This document shows, one piece after another, positions 1 to 6,984 of a stretch of DNA of 14,616 bases. Each line of letters starts with the position of its first letter. Position 1 is the first letter of the stretch. The DNA is taken from contig CP070843.1 of assembly GCA_020350905.1 (NCBI GenBank), positions 3,000,215 to 3,014,830 of the forward strand. The letters run 5' to 3'. Below the pieces are notes generated by a model. It was not told the origin of the DNA, did no database searches, and saw only the letters and a program-made list of their open reading frames with translations. Made by a program: the position numbers and the translations under genes. The stretch is from Deltaproteobacteria bacterium (lineage in GTDB: Bacteria; Desulfobacterota; Syntrophobacteria; BM002).

Positions 1-90
1 TTGACACTGGGGAAAAAAGTTCCGTATGCTGGTAGAGATCATTGGGTTTCCGAGTCATCTAACTCGCTATGGTCATTTGGCTCCGCCGTC

Positions 91-181
91 ATTAGGTCAA
101 ATGGGCTTGCGCTCGTCATTAAGTTGTTTTAACGCCACAAAGAGATTAATCATGAATGACAGCGAAGCGCAGTGACCTAAT
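91..181. repeat. Imperfect 91-nt palindromic element (REP-like)
   Basis: ATTAGGTCA at 91-99 is perfectly complementary to TGACCTAAT at 173-181, and GTCATT at 115-120 to AATGAC at 155-160. Between these, GGGCTTGCGC (103-112) approximately pairs with GCGAAGCGC (162-170). The arms surround an A/T-rich loop of about 34 nt. The right arm (155-180) recurs at 8085-8110 with 24 of 26 identical bases, so this is a dispersed family and not just a local hairpin. The partial unit GGTCATTTGGCTCCGCC at 71-87 precedes the left arm. No target-site duplication or transposase gene is visible. Confidence 0.7.
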
Positions 182-202
182 CACCATGAAAAACGTTGAA
201 GG

Positions 203-232
203 CATGGTGACAGCGCAGCGTACCGACCTGAT
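203..232 (+). repeat. Diverged further copy of the AATGACAGCGAAGCG unit
   Basis: Positions 203-232 contain TGACAGCG, AGCG, GACCT and AT in the same order and spacing as the right arm of the palindrome at 155-181, with about six differences. It has the same orientation as that arm. It supports a repeat family with several copies upstream of the LysR gene. Confidence 0.5.
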
Positions 233-304
233 AACTAAAAAGTGGCGAAGCTAGCTTGGCGACTGAAAAAACTATCGCCTACGGCCTGCCCCTGGAGGAC
301 TAAG

Positions 305-1201
305 ATGGATTTGCGCCGACTTGAGGTCTTCTGCAAAGTATACGAATTGAAAAGCTTCTCCCGAGCGGGAAAGGCATGTCTTCTATCCCAGCCCACTGTC
401 AGTGAGCACATTCGCCATTTGGAGACTCATTTGGACGTGCGGCTCTTCGACCGCCTCGGCCGGGAGGTGACCCCCACCCGCGCAGGTGAGATTCTCTATA
501 ATTACGCTCGCCGTATGCTCAATCTCAAACGAGAGGCAAGCCGGACGCTTGAACGGTACCGGGGAAAAATGTCTGGTGATCTGGAGCTAGGCGGCAGCAC
601 CATACCCGGTCAGTACATCCTTCCCTCCCTTATCGGCCGCTTCAAGGAAAATTTCGCCGATATTTTCATAAAGCTCGTCATTGCCGATACTATGAAAATA
701 ACCAACATGGTCCTCGATGGTGGACTGGAGCTCGGAGTAGTCGGGGCTAAGATGAAAAACAGCAAACTACAGTTCGAGCAGCTTTTTGACGATGAACTCG
801 TACTGGCGGTGTCACCTGGTCACCCTTGGGCGAAACGGTCCGCCATCAGGTTGGAGGAGCTTTCACAAGCCCCTTTCATTATGCGCGAGCAAGGTTCGGG
901 AACCAGGATGACCATGTTGGAGATTTTGGAGCAGGCAGGGCTCGACTCCGAAAAACTCACGGTAGTGGCGGAAATGGGGAGCACCGACGCCATCCGCCAA
1001 GCCATTAAGGCCAAGGTGGGAGTCTCGATTCTGTCACACCGTGCCATTGTCGATGAACTGCAATTCAAGCAACTATGCCGCATCCCCGTTAAAGGGCTTT
1101 CTTTTACCCGCCATTTCTATCTGGTCACTCACAAGAAGCGCTCCAGATCACCGTTGGGACAGGCCTTTGTGGATTACCTCATCGACAATCGAGACAAATA
1201 A
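305..1201 (+). CDS. LysR-family transcriptional regulator, probably of the selenium-metabolism-associated group
   Basis: A 298-residue DNA-binding regulator of typical LysR length. Residues 1-60 form the winged helix-turn-helix (MDLRRLEVFCKV start, SQPTVSEHIRHLE recognition region), and residues 90 onward form the periplasmic-binding-protein-like effector domain (GGSTIPGQYILPSLIGRF, GVVGAK, GSGTR, EMGSTDAIRQA, KAKVGVSILS). The ATG at 305 is preferred over an upstream in-frame GTG at 242. It has GGAGG at 294-298, six bases upstream, and begins at the conserved family N-terminus. The sequence style, particularly GGSTIPG and the MGST...QA...GVS stretch, matches from memory the LysR group found near selenium-metabolism genes in deltaproteobacteria; CysB-like regulators are the other close relatives. 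No selenium gene is visible here, so the regulon is inferred. It lies 208 nt upstream of rpmH, which has its own promoter, so the two are probably transcribed separately. Confidence 0.88.
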   Translation: MDLRRLEVFCKVYELKSFSRAGKACLLSQPTVSEHIRHLETHLDVRLFDRLGREVTPTRAGEILYNYARRMLNLKREASRTLERYRGKMSGDLELGGSTIPGQYILPSLIGRFKENFADIFIKLVIADTMKITNMVLDGGLELGVVGAKMKNSKLQFEQLFDDELVLAVSPGHPWAKRSAIRLEELSQAPFIMREQGSGTRMTMLEILEQAGLDSEKLTVVAEMGSTDAIRQAIKAKVGVSILSHRAIVDELQFKQLCRIPVKGLSFTRHFYLVTHKKRSRSPLGQAFVDYLIDNRDK

Positions 1202-1240
1202 AATCCGAAATCCACAATTCGCAATCAGAAATCTCACATC
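1199..1240 (+). repeat. Period-7 degenerate tandem array (CGAAATC type), island 1
   Basis: Six consecutive heptads of the pattern NRNAATC run from the LysR stop codon: TAAAATC, CGAAATC, CACAATT, CGCAATC, AGAAATC, TCACATC. Register is kept with no insertions. The array directly abuts the gene end and precedes the rpmH promoter. Confidence 0.7.
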
Positions 1241-1260
1241 TCTTTACTCTCCCTTAGCAC

Positions 1261-1290
1261 TTGACAAAACCTCATCTATGTGTTTATTAG
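1261..1290 (+). promoter_or_regulatory. Sigma-70-like promoter for rpmH and the downstream cluster
   Basis: A perfect -35 box TTGACA at 1261-1266 is followed after 18 nt by TATTAG at 1285-1290 (four of six matches to TATAAT). It lies about 120 nt upstream of the rpmH ATG, leaving a long leader. Confidence 0.6.
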
Positions 1291-1315
1291 TAACGCCTTT
1301 ATGGTCATATTTGGG

Positions 1316-1374
1316 CCCACTCTGAGCATTTCCCTTTGCAAAGGCAGAAATACAGCAGCCGTCATCGGAGTGGG
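1316..1374 (+). promoter_or_regulatory. Possible structured 5' leader of rpmH
   Basis: Downstream of the predicted promoter, CCCACTC (1316-1322) is complementary to GAGTGGG (1368-1374). It encloses a perfect 12-nt palindrome CCTTTGCAAAGG (1333-1344). The arrangement could fold as a branched leader RNA, or the palindrome could be a protein-binding site. Nothing indicates a known riboswitch class. Confidence 0.3.
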
Positions 1375-1409
1375 ACAGAACAAGCGGCTTATAACGGAAT
1401 AGTAAAACA

Positions 1410-1544
1410 ATGAAACGAACGTATCAGCCAAGCAACACCCGGAGGAAAAGGACTCATGGTTTTCTGGTCCGCATGCGCACAAAGTCGGGCCGGAAAGTAA
1501 TTAGCCGCAGAAGGGCAAAGGGGAGGAAAAGGCTCGCCGTCTGA
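1410..1544 (+). CDS. rpmH: 50S ribosomal protein L34
   Basis: A 44-codon gene encoding a very basic protein that starts MKRTYQPSNTRRKRTHGF and ends KGRKRLAV. This is the invariant L34 signature and length. L34 is a small structural protein of the large ribosomal subunit that binds 23S rRNA. The start is fixed by family conservation; only a weak Shine-Dalgarno-like stretch (CGGAATAG, around 1396-1403) precedes it. It lies directly upstream of rnpA, the near-universal bacterial pairing, and the TTGACA promoter at 1261 probably drives both. Confidence 0.97.
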   Translation: MKRTYQPSNTRRKRTHGFLVRMRTKSGRKVISRRRAKGRKRLAV

Positions 1545-1600
1545 AAAATTTGGACGGAATTGCATGAGTCGGGGAAGACAAGATTTTGCCCAGGATCCGT

Positions 1601-1972
1601 ATGGTGGCGTCGGCTCCGTTGCTAAAAAGACGATTTTCTTTCAGGAGGCACGAACGGTTGCGACGCCGGAAGGATTATGAGCTTACCTTCCGCCACGGAA
1701 GCCGTCGCCATACTCAAAACTTCACCATCATCCTGCGGCCAAACGGACTGAAGTTTTCGCGTCTGGGGGTTACTGTTGGAAAGAAGGTAGGGAACGCAGT
1801 CAAGCGAAATCGAGTTAAACGCTGCCTTCGCGAGTTTTTTCGTTTACATAAGCACACGTTGCCACCATCACATGACCTGGTGATAGTAGCCAAGAAAGAC
1901 GCGGCAACGCTTGCTTATCATGACGTGCGCGAGGAATTAGCGGCCGTGCTAATTAGAAACAACTGCATATGA
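1601..1972 (+). CDS. rnpA: Ribonuclease P protein component
   Basis: Protein subunit of RNase P. It binds the catalytic RNA and assists 5' maturation of tRNA precursors. The protein (about 123 residues) is strongly basic and has the family hallmarks: FSFRRHERLRRRKDYE near the N-terminus, RLGVTVGKKVGNAVKRN in the middle, and the RNR motif as KRNRVKRCLREFFR, followed by DLVIVAKK. The start is uncertain. ATG 1601 has AGGA five bases upstream, while TTG 1586 has GGGGAAG (1571-1577) eight bases upstream; GTG 1604 and TTG 1619 are also possible. An in-frame TGA at 1565-1567 limits any extension. The stop overlaps the yidD start as ATGA (1969-1972), which suggests translational coupling. Confidence 0.95.
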   Translation: MVASAPLLKRRFSFRRHERLRRRKDYELTFRHGSRRHTQNFTIILRPNGLKFSRLGVTVGKKVGNAVKRNRVKRCLREFFRLHKHTLPPSHDLVIVAKKDAATLAYHDVREELAAVLIRNNCI

Positions 1973-2190
1973 TCAAAGCATTTTTGCTTGCATGTATTCG
2001 AGCATACCAACTCTTCATTTCGCCATGGACAGGCCCATCCTGCCGTTTTACCCCCACGTGTTCTGAATTTGCTCACCAGGCCATTACCACATTCGGTGTG
2101 GGCCGCGGCCTGGTACTTGCCTCCCGACGCCTCCTGCGCTGCCATCCGTTCCATGCCGGCGGTTACGACCCGGTTGATAACCACCGCTGA
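1969..2190 (+). CDS. yidD: Membrane protein insertion efficiency factor YidD
   Basis: A 73-residue protein of the YidD family (DUF37), an inner-membrane-associated factor that improves insertion of proteins by YidC. An N-terminal amphipathic stretch (residues 1-19) precedes the signature SPWTGPSCRFTPTCSEFA with Cys25 and Cys31, then ASRRLLRCHPFHAGGYDPV. Length and all hallmark residues fit. It overlaps rnpA by four bases and is followed, after 141 nt, by yidC, the expected rpmH-rnpA-yidD-yidC order. Confidence 0.96.
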   Translation: MIKAFLLACIRAYQLFISPWTGPSCRFTPTCSEFAHQAITTFGVGRGLVLASRRLLRCHPFHAGGYDPVDNHR

Positions 2191-2220
2191 TCAGTAGGCT
2201 TCTATGCCGTCACTCAGCGG

Positions 2221-2272
2221 AGAGATAGCGGTTATCTCTGCTCTGGTGCAGTCCGGATTCGAAGGACCGGAC
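2221..2272 (+). promoter_or_regulatory. Two consecutive hairpins in the yidD-yidC spacer
   Basis: AGAGATA (2221-2227) pairs with TATCTCT (2233-2239) around a five-base loop. GTCCGG (2251-2256) pairs with CCGGAC (2267-2272) around a ten-base loop. No U-tract follows, so an intrinsic terminator is unlikely. An mRNA processing or stability element separating yidD from yidC is possible. This rests only on the visible complementarity. Confidence 0.35.
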
Positions 2273-2331
2273 CATAAATGTGCGTGAATTGACGGTGCCG
2301 AACTTTTCAACTGTGGCAGGAGCTTTATAGT

Positions 2332-4008
2332 ATGGAAAAACGCGTCCTGTTGGCGATAGTACTCTGCATCATCGTGCTGGTATTGTGGGAGAAGTTTTTC
2401 GTCCCGAAAAGGCAGCCGGCTCCACCCAGCACCTCGCCTGCGGTTGAGCAGGCTCCTCCAGCCCCAAGCAAGCCTGATCAGGCAGAACCTACGGTTCCTA
2501 AAACCCCCACAAGTGAAGCTACCGCACCCTCAACACCTTCTTTCCCCGCTCCGGCTGCTCACACAGGTAGGGATGTGACGGTAGAAACCCCGCTCTACCG
2601 TGCGGTGTTTACGGAAACCGGCGCGCGGCTTAAGAGTTTTGTTCTTAAAAACTATCGGGAAACCATAGAGGAGGATTCGCCGGGAAAGGAACTGGTAAAG
2701 ACGAGCAGGATCGAGGATTTACCGCTGCCATTCAATTTTGTGGATCGCCCGGTTGCAGCGCTGAATCTGGCCCCTTATGTGGCCGATAGCACAACATCTG
2801 TGACGGTCGGCGACGGTCAAAACCATACACTTACCTTCAGCTACGAAGCACCAGGATGGTTGCGCATTACTCGTCAGTACCATTTCATTGCTGACAGTTA
2901 CCTGATGGATCTCACCGTGAGCGTTGAGAATCTGGGCAACCAGCCTTGGGAAAATGCCCCCACTCTCGGCCTCATTAACAAGCCCCTCTCCGCCGGGACC
3001 GGGAGCCGCTACACCTTTCAAGGGCCCACTCTTCTGGTAAACAATGAATTAGAAGAACTGAAATTCAAAAAAATCCAAGGGGAGGAAAAATTTCCTGGTC
3101 CCATTGATTGGGTTGCCTACACCGGCCAGTACTTCATCATGGCTCTGCTCCCTGTGGAGCTCACTCCCAATCATGCTCAACTAGAAGCCCTGGATCCAGC
3201 CACCCAGATGGTGGAGATTACCCTGATTGGCCCTAAAATAGCTCTTCAACCTGGAGTCCAACAGAAATTTAGCTACAAGCTTTACCTTGGGCCCAAGGAG
3301 GTGAACACCCTGAAGGGTGCTGACCCCAGGCTTGCTAAAGCGGTTAACTTTGGTTGGTTTGATGTCATTGCTCAACCACTGCTTGCCTGTCTGAAGTTCT
3401 TCTACCGCTATTTCAACAACTACGGGGTGGCCATCATCATACTAACCCTGCTCATTAAGCTTCTTTTCTGGCCACTCACCCATAAGAGCTATGTGTCCAT
3501 GAAAGCAATGAAGAAACTTCAGCCAAAAATGCAAAAAATAAGGGAAAAATATAAAGATGACAAAGAAAAGATGAACCAAGAGATCATGCAAATGTACCGA
3601 ACCCATAAGGTAAACCCCGTGGGAGGCTGCTTGCCTATGGTCTTGCAGATTCCGGTCTTCTTTGCCTTGTATAGGCTGCTCTATAGCTCCATAGCCATGC
3701 GTCATGCTCCCTTCCTCTGGTGGATTAATGATCTATCGGCGCCGGATCGGTTCCCGATAGGGGTCCAAATCCCTTATCTCGGTGACGGACTTCCTATACT
3801 GACCGTGCTTATGGGCGTGTCCATGTTTCTCCAACAGAAGATGTCACCCACCGGCGGTGACCCCAAAATGGAGAAGATGATGATGATGATGCCTGTGGTC
3901 TTCACCGTCTTTTTTGTGAACTTTCCCAGCGGCCTGGTGCTTTACTGGCTTGTAAACAACGTTCTGTCCATTGGTCAACAGTATTACATCAATAAGAAAG
4001 CAGCCTGA
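2332..4008 (+). CDS. yidC: Membrane protein insertase YidC
   Basis: A 558-residue insertase that integrates and folds inner-membrane proteins with or without SecYEG. Residues 4-22 are the first transmembrane segment. Residues 27-75 are a Pro/Ala/Thr-rich periplasmic linker, and roughly 78-340 form the large periplasmic P1 domain typical of Gram-negative YidC. The conserved insertase core follows, with membrane segments near 363-382, 430-452, 482-505 and 517-550. Between the first two lies the charged cytoplasmic loop (KAMKKLQPKMQKIREKYKDD). Lys376 sits where E. coli YidC has the groove arginine; a basic residue is kept. AGGAG at 2318-2322 precedes the ATG by nine bases. A Met-rich run (MEKMMMMMP) precedes the last segment. 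Confidence 0.97.
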   Translation: MEKRVLLAIVLCIIVLVLWEKFFVPKRQPAPPSTSPAVEQAPPAPSKPDQAEPTVPKTPTSEATAPSTPSFPAPAAHTGRDVTVETPLYRAVFTETGARLKSFVLKNYRETIEEDSPGKELVKTSRIEDLPLPFNFVDRPVAALNLAPYVADSTTSVTVGDGQNHTLTFSYEAPGWLRITRQYHFIADSYLMDLTVSVENLGNQPWENAPTLGLINKPLSAGTGSRYTFQGPTLLVNNELEELKFKKIQGEEKFPGPIDWVAYTGQYFIMALLPVELTPNHAQLEALDPATQMVEITLIGPKIALQPGVQQKFSYKLYLGPKEVNTLKGADPRLAKAVNFGWFDVIAQPLLACLKFFYRYFNNYGVAIIILTLLIKLLFWPLTHKSYVSMKAMKKLQPKMQKIREKYKDDKEKMNQEIMQMYRTHKVNPVGGCLPMVLQIPVFFALYRLLYSSIAMRHAPFLWWINDLSAPDRFPIGVQIPYLGDGLPILTVLMGVSMFLQQKMSPTGGDPKMEKMMMMMPVVFTVFFVNFPSGLVLYWLVNNVLSIGQQYYINKKAA

Positions 4009-4077
4009 TTCTGTCTGCTTATAACTGTAACTGAGAGCACATTTGTATTGTTTGATTTGTGGATTTCGGAGGAAACC

Positions 4078-4749
4078 ATGTCTACCAAGGAAATAGAGGG
4101 AAAATCAGTTGAGGAGGCCATTGAAACGGCTTGTCAACGTCTAAACCTTACCGCGGACCAGCTGGAAATTGAAATTGTTTCCCACGGCTCATCCGGTATC
4201 TTTGGCATTGGTACCAGAAAAGCAAAGATCTTGGTGTCCCCAAAAGAAGCCAGCGATGATAGCTCGCTTGAAGAGGCGAGAGAAATTCTGGAAAACATTC
4301 TCGCCCACATCCAGGTTCCAACCACTGTGCAAGCTACTTGGGCGGAGGACCGGATCAAATTGGACATATCGAGCAACGGTTCCGGCCTGCTCATAGGAAA
4401 GCGAGGCCAGACCCTCCAATCTTTGCAGTTTATTGTTAACAAGATCTACAACCGGCGAGCATCCAAAAAGGCCCACATTGTTGTGGATACAGAAAATTAT
4501 CGGGAGAGGAGACGCAAGGCCCTTACCGAGGTGGCTCTGAATTTGGGAAACCGCGCTAAGAAGTCTGGCAAACCGGCAGCCAGCAGCCCCCTCAACTCCC
4601 ACGACCGCCGCATCATTCACCTGGCCTTAAAAGACGATCGCAAAGTGCGGACAAAAAGCAAGGGGGATGGGGCTTTGCGTAAAGTTGTGGTCTTTCCCGT
4701 GAGAAAAGAACACTCTAGAGAAAAACAGACCACTTCACGTAACTCATAG
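4078..4749 (+). CDS. jag: Jag/KhpB-type RNA-binding protein (Jag-N, KH and R3H domains)
   Basis: A 223-residue cytoplasmic RNA-binding protein of the Jag (SpoIIIJ-associated, KhpB) family, encoded after yidC in many bacteria. Residues 1-52 are the Jag-N domain (KSVEEAIETACQRLNL, GSSGIFGIGTRKAKI). A KH domain spans about 70-145 with the GxxG loop as Gly107-Lys-Arg-Gly110. The C-terminal R3H domain (about 146-212) contains YRERRRKAL and the DRRIIHLAL helix carrying the Arg and His of the name. The tail is Lys/Arg/Ser-rich. The ATG at 4078 has GGAGG at 4068-4072, five bases upstream, better than the in-frame alternative start at 4048. The gap to yidC is 69 nt, consistent with one operon. Confidence 0.95.
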   Translation: MSTKEIEGKSVEEAIETACQRLNLTADQLEIEIVSHGSSGIFGIGTRKAKILVSPKEASDDSSLEEAREILENILAHIQVPTTVQATWAEDRIKLDISSNGSGLLIGKRGQTLQSLQFIVNKIYNRRASKKAHIVVDTENYRERRRKALTEVALNLGNRAKKSGKPAASSPLNSHDRRIIHLALKDDRKVRTKSKGDGALRKVVVFPVRKEHSREKQTTSRNS

Positions 4750-4785
4750 GCCCAACCCCCATCCGGGCCCAGTGGTTCCGGGACC

Positions 4786-6180
4786 ATGAAACTCTGCGAG
4801 TCCTTCGAGGATACCATTGCCGCCATCGCCACCCCCATAGGCGCTGGCGGTATCGGCATCATAAAAATCAGTGGCCCTGAGGCATGGGCCATTGGCCGCC
4901 GACTATTTGACCAATCCGGTTCTCTGGAAACCATACAATCCCACCACCTTTATCACGGCCACATCGTTGACTCCAACACTGGAAAGACCGTGGATGAGGT
5001 GCTTGTCAGCTTCATGCGCGCACCCTCAACCTACACACGGGAAGACGTGGTCGAGATCAATTGTCACAGCGGTTTCGCCGTCCTAGACCGTATTCTCGGC
5101 CTGGTGATGCGGGCTGGTGCCCGGTTGGCAGAACCTGGAGAGTTCACCCGTCGTGCTTTCCTGAACGGTCGCATTGACTTGACCCAGGCTGAGGCGGTCT
5201 TAGACCTGATTCATTCAAAAACCAGGCGAAGTCTCGATCTTGCTAGCGAGCACCTTCGGGGCGGGCTCCAAACCATCATCACAGAACTGCGTGGCCACCT
5301 CCTGGACATTCTTGCGATGCTGGAGGCAGCCATCGATTTTCCGGATGAGGATTTGGAAATTTTAACAGGTGAACATCTGGCCGCGCGCTTCCGTCAGCAG
5401 GTGCGGGATCCCATAACCCAACTGCTGGAGCACTATGAGGATGGTCGTATCCTGAGGGAGGGTCTGGCGGTAATCATCGCCGGCAAGCCTAATGTTGGAA
5501 AATCCAGTTTGCTTAATAAGCTCCTTCGCTCTAACCGTGCTCTGGTTACTCCCGTTCCTGGTACCACACGTGACGTTATTGAAGAATCCTTTAGCCTGAG
5601 AGGAATTCCATTGAGGCTCATGGACACCGCAGGTCTGCGCCAGGCTGAGGAGCTTGTGGAGAAACTGGGCATGGAATTTACCAGAGAACGGTTGGCTCAG
5701 GCTGACCTGGTATTGTTCCTATTAGACCAAAGTGCCCCACTCACACCTGAGGATCTGCAGATTTACAGAGACATTGGCAACAAACCCAGGCTTATGGTAC
5801 TGAACAAGGGAGACCTTGAAGCCCATCCTGATTTTGCTGCCATCAAGGACCGTTTTCCTGAAGAGACCATCGTAGAGACCTCCGCACTTTATGGCGATGG
5901 TATGGAAGCATTGAAGGACGCCGTTTTCCAGTCCATTCTCGGGGGACGGCTCGACACAGAGACCTCAGTAGTGGCTCCCAACCTGCGGCATAAGCTGTGC
6001 TTGGAGCGAAGTCTGGAGGCGGTGAACCGGGGGCTGGAATTGCTTGATGATCAGTCTTCCGCGGAACTCATCGCTTTTGAATTACAAGAGGCTGTGGCCC
6101 ACCTGGGAGAGATTGTTGGTTTGACCACCACCGAAGATTTATTGGATCAGATTTTTAGTCGGTTTTGCATTGGAAAGTAG
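4786..6180 (+). CDS. mnmE: tRNA modification GTPase MnmE
   Basis: With MnmG, MnmE forms the 5-(carboxymethyl)aminomethyl group on the wobble uridine (U34) of certain tRNAs. The 464-residue protein has the N-terminal folate-binding domain (DTIAAIATPIGAGGIGIIKISG, EPGEFTRRAFLNGRIDLTQAEAV). The G domain is inserted in a helical domain: G1 GKPNVGKS at 233-240, G2 TTRD, G3 DTAG, G4 NKGD and a G5-like TSAL. It ends in the diagnostic CIGK, whose cysteine is essential. The start is set by homology and begins MKLCESFEDTIAA; no strong ribosome binding site is visible. It lies 36 nt after jag, so it is probably cotranscribed. Confidence 0.97.
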   Translation: MKLCESFEDTIAAIATPIGAGGIGIIKISGPEAWAIGRRLFDQSGSLETIQSHHLYHGHIVDSNTGKTVDEVLVSFMRAPSTYTREDVVEINCHSGFAVLDRILGLVMRAGARLAEPGEFTRRAFLNGRIDLTQAEAVLDLIHSKTRRSLDLASEHLRGGLQTIITELRGHLLDILAMLEAAIDFPDEDLEILTGEHLAARFRQQVRDPITQLLEHYEDGRILREGLAVIIAGKPNVGKSSLLNKLLRSNRALVTPVPGTTRDVIEESFSLRGIPLRLMDTAGLRQAEELVEKLGMEFTRERLAQADLVLFLLDQSAPLTPEDLQIYRDIGNKPRLMVLNKGDLEAHPDFAAIKDRFPEETIVETSALYGDGMEALKDAVFQSILGGRLDTETSVVAPNLRHKLCLERSLEAVNRGLELLDDQSSAELIAFELQEAVAHLGEIVGLTTTEDLLDQIFSRFCIGK

Positions 6181-6182
6181 AG

Positions 6183-6836
6183 TTGGATAAGGACAAACTC
6201 ATTGACTTGCTCCGGCAGACGTCCCAGGAGGTAGGCGTCTCCCTGACCACATCAAAGCTTGAGCTCTTCTGGCTCTACCTGCAGGAGCTACTGGAGTGGA
6301 ACAAGACGTTTAATCTTACCGGCATAAAAGATCCAGCGGATATCATCATCAAACACTTTGTTGACTCCCTCACGCCCCTGCCCTACCTGGATCGTTCTGG
6401 GCGACTTCTAGATATCGGCTCTGGGGCTGGATTTCCAGGCATTCCCCTGAAAATTGGAGCTCCTCAGCTTCAGGTTCATATAGTGGATGCCAGGCGTAAA
6501 AAAACCTCTTTCCTGAAACACCTTATCCGTACTCTGGAGCTCAAGGGGGTTACCGCTCTCCACAGCCGTGCGGAAGAGATGGAACAACCGGAGCAACCGT
6601 TTCAGATTATAATCTCACGGGCTTTTCGACGGCTAGAGCCACTGATCAAGCTGGTTTCTCCTCTCATGAAACCAGGAAATATGCTTGTTGCCATGCTTGG
6701 TCCTACCGCCAATAAAGAACAGAGCCGGTTCCAAGCTCTGGCCTCGGTAGAAAATCTAGAGATCAAACAGACAGTAGTATTGGACCTCCCCCAAGACCGC
6801 GGAGGACGGACTCTGCTTTTTCTTCAGAAGAGGTAG
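6183..6836 (+). CDS. rsmG: 16S rRNA (guanine-527 N7)-methyltransferase RsmG
   Basis: SAM-dependent methyltransferase (GidB) that makes m7G527 in 16S rRNA. The 217-residue protein has an N-terminal helical segment (LLEWNKTFNLTGIKDP), then HFVDSLTPL. The SAM-binding motif I is LLDIGSGAGFPGIPLKI, followed by VDARRKKTSFLKHL, SRAEE and the IISRAFRRLEPLI region. Start choice is uncertain. TTG 6183 has GGAAAG at 6172-6177, five bases upstream, and lies three bases after the mnmE stop. TTG 6165, inside mnmE, would add six residues. Either way it is tightly linked to mnmE, as in many bacteria. No parA/parB follows; the cluster ends here facing xth. Confidence 0.93.
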   Translation: MDKDKLIDLLRQTSQEVGVSLTTSKLELFWLYLQELLEWNKTFNLTGIKDPADIIIKHFVDSLTPLPYLDRSGRLLDIGSGAGFPGIPLKIGAPQLQVHIVDARRKKTSFLKHLIRTLELKGVTALHSRAEEMEQPEQPFQIIISRAFRRLEPLIKLVSPLMKPGNMLVAMLGPTANKEQSRFQALASVENLEIKQTVVLDLPQDRGGRTLLFLQKR

Positions 6837-6872
6837 TTCAACCCTGGTCGGTGGGCCGAAAGTTGGAGGATC

Positions 6873-6984
6873 GGCGCTGCGCGCCTCGAGGTTGGAGGCA
6901 AAAGCATCTGCCTCAAACCTCCAACCTTGAGCGAAGCCTAAGGCTGAGCGCTCCTTGAGCGAAGTCCCTTTCAGGGGCTGAGCG
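6873..6984. repeat. Hairpin-dense convergent spacer, likely bidirectional transcription end
   Basis: Between rsmG (+) and xth (-) there are several palindromes. GGCGC-TGC-GCGCC lies at 6873-6885. A strong stem has AGGTTGGAGG (6889-6898) pairing with CCTCCAACCT (6918-6927), extendable outward through one wobble. An overlapping alternative stem has GAGGCA (6895-6900) pairing with TGCCTC (6909-6914). AGCCTAAGGCT lies at 6935-6945. TTGAGCGAAG occurs twice in tandem (6927-6936 and 6955-6964), each followed by a small hairpin and CTGAGCG. The second unit runs into the last codons of xth. There is no clean U-tract, so terminator function is inferred. Confidence 0.5.

Larger units (their letters stand above)
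1..304. other. Non-coding region upstream of the LysR gene, rich in inverted repeats
   Basis: No gene is supported here. Frame 1 stays open from the window edge to a TAA at 130-132 (43 codons), but repeat units that also occur in other spacers cover much of it, so I do not call it coding. TTGACA at 1-6 with TATGCT at 25-30 (18-nt spacer) resembles a promoter but has no gene directly behind it. From about 71 to 232 the sequence consists of related units built on AATGACAGCGAAGCG...GACCTAAT, in both orientations. I see no DnaA-box cluster, although rpmH-rnpA nearby often lies beside a replication origin. Confidence 0.6.

Noticed and set aside
1..132. Frame 1 open from the left edge for 43 codons
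   Set aside because: Much of it is repeat sequence shared with other spacers, and no protein family is recognisable, though the tail of an upstream gene cannot be fully excluded.
1202..1409. Replication origin beside rpmH
   Set aside because: No cluster of TTATNCACA boxes and no dnaA gene; only a promoter and a short palindrome are visible.
3436..3462. Loss of the YidC groove arginine as a functional defect
   Set aside because: Lys376 occupies the position, so the positive charge is kept. I recall lysine here in other deltaproteobacterial YidC proteins.
4189..4620. 143-codon minus-strand open frame
   Set aside because: Antisense shadow of jag, with no domain signature.
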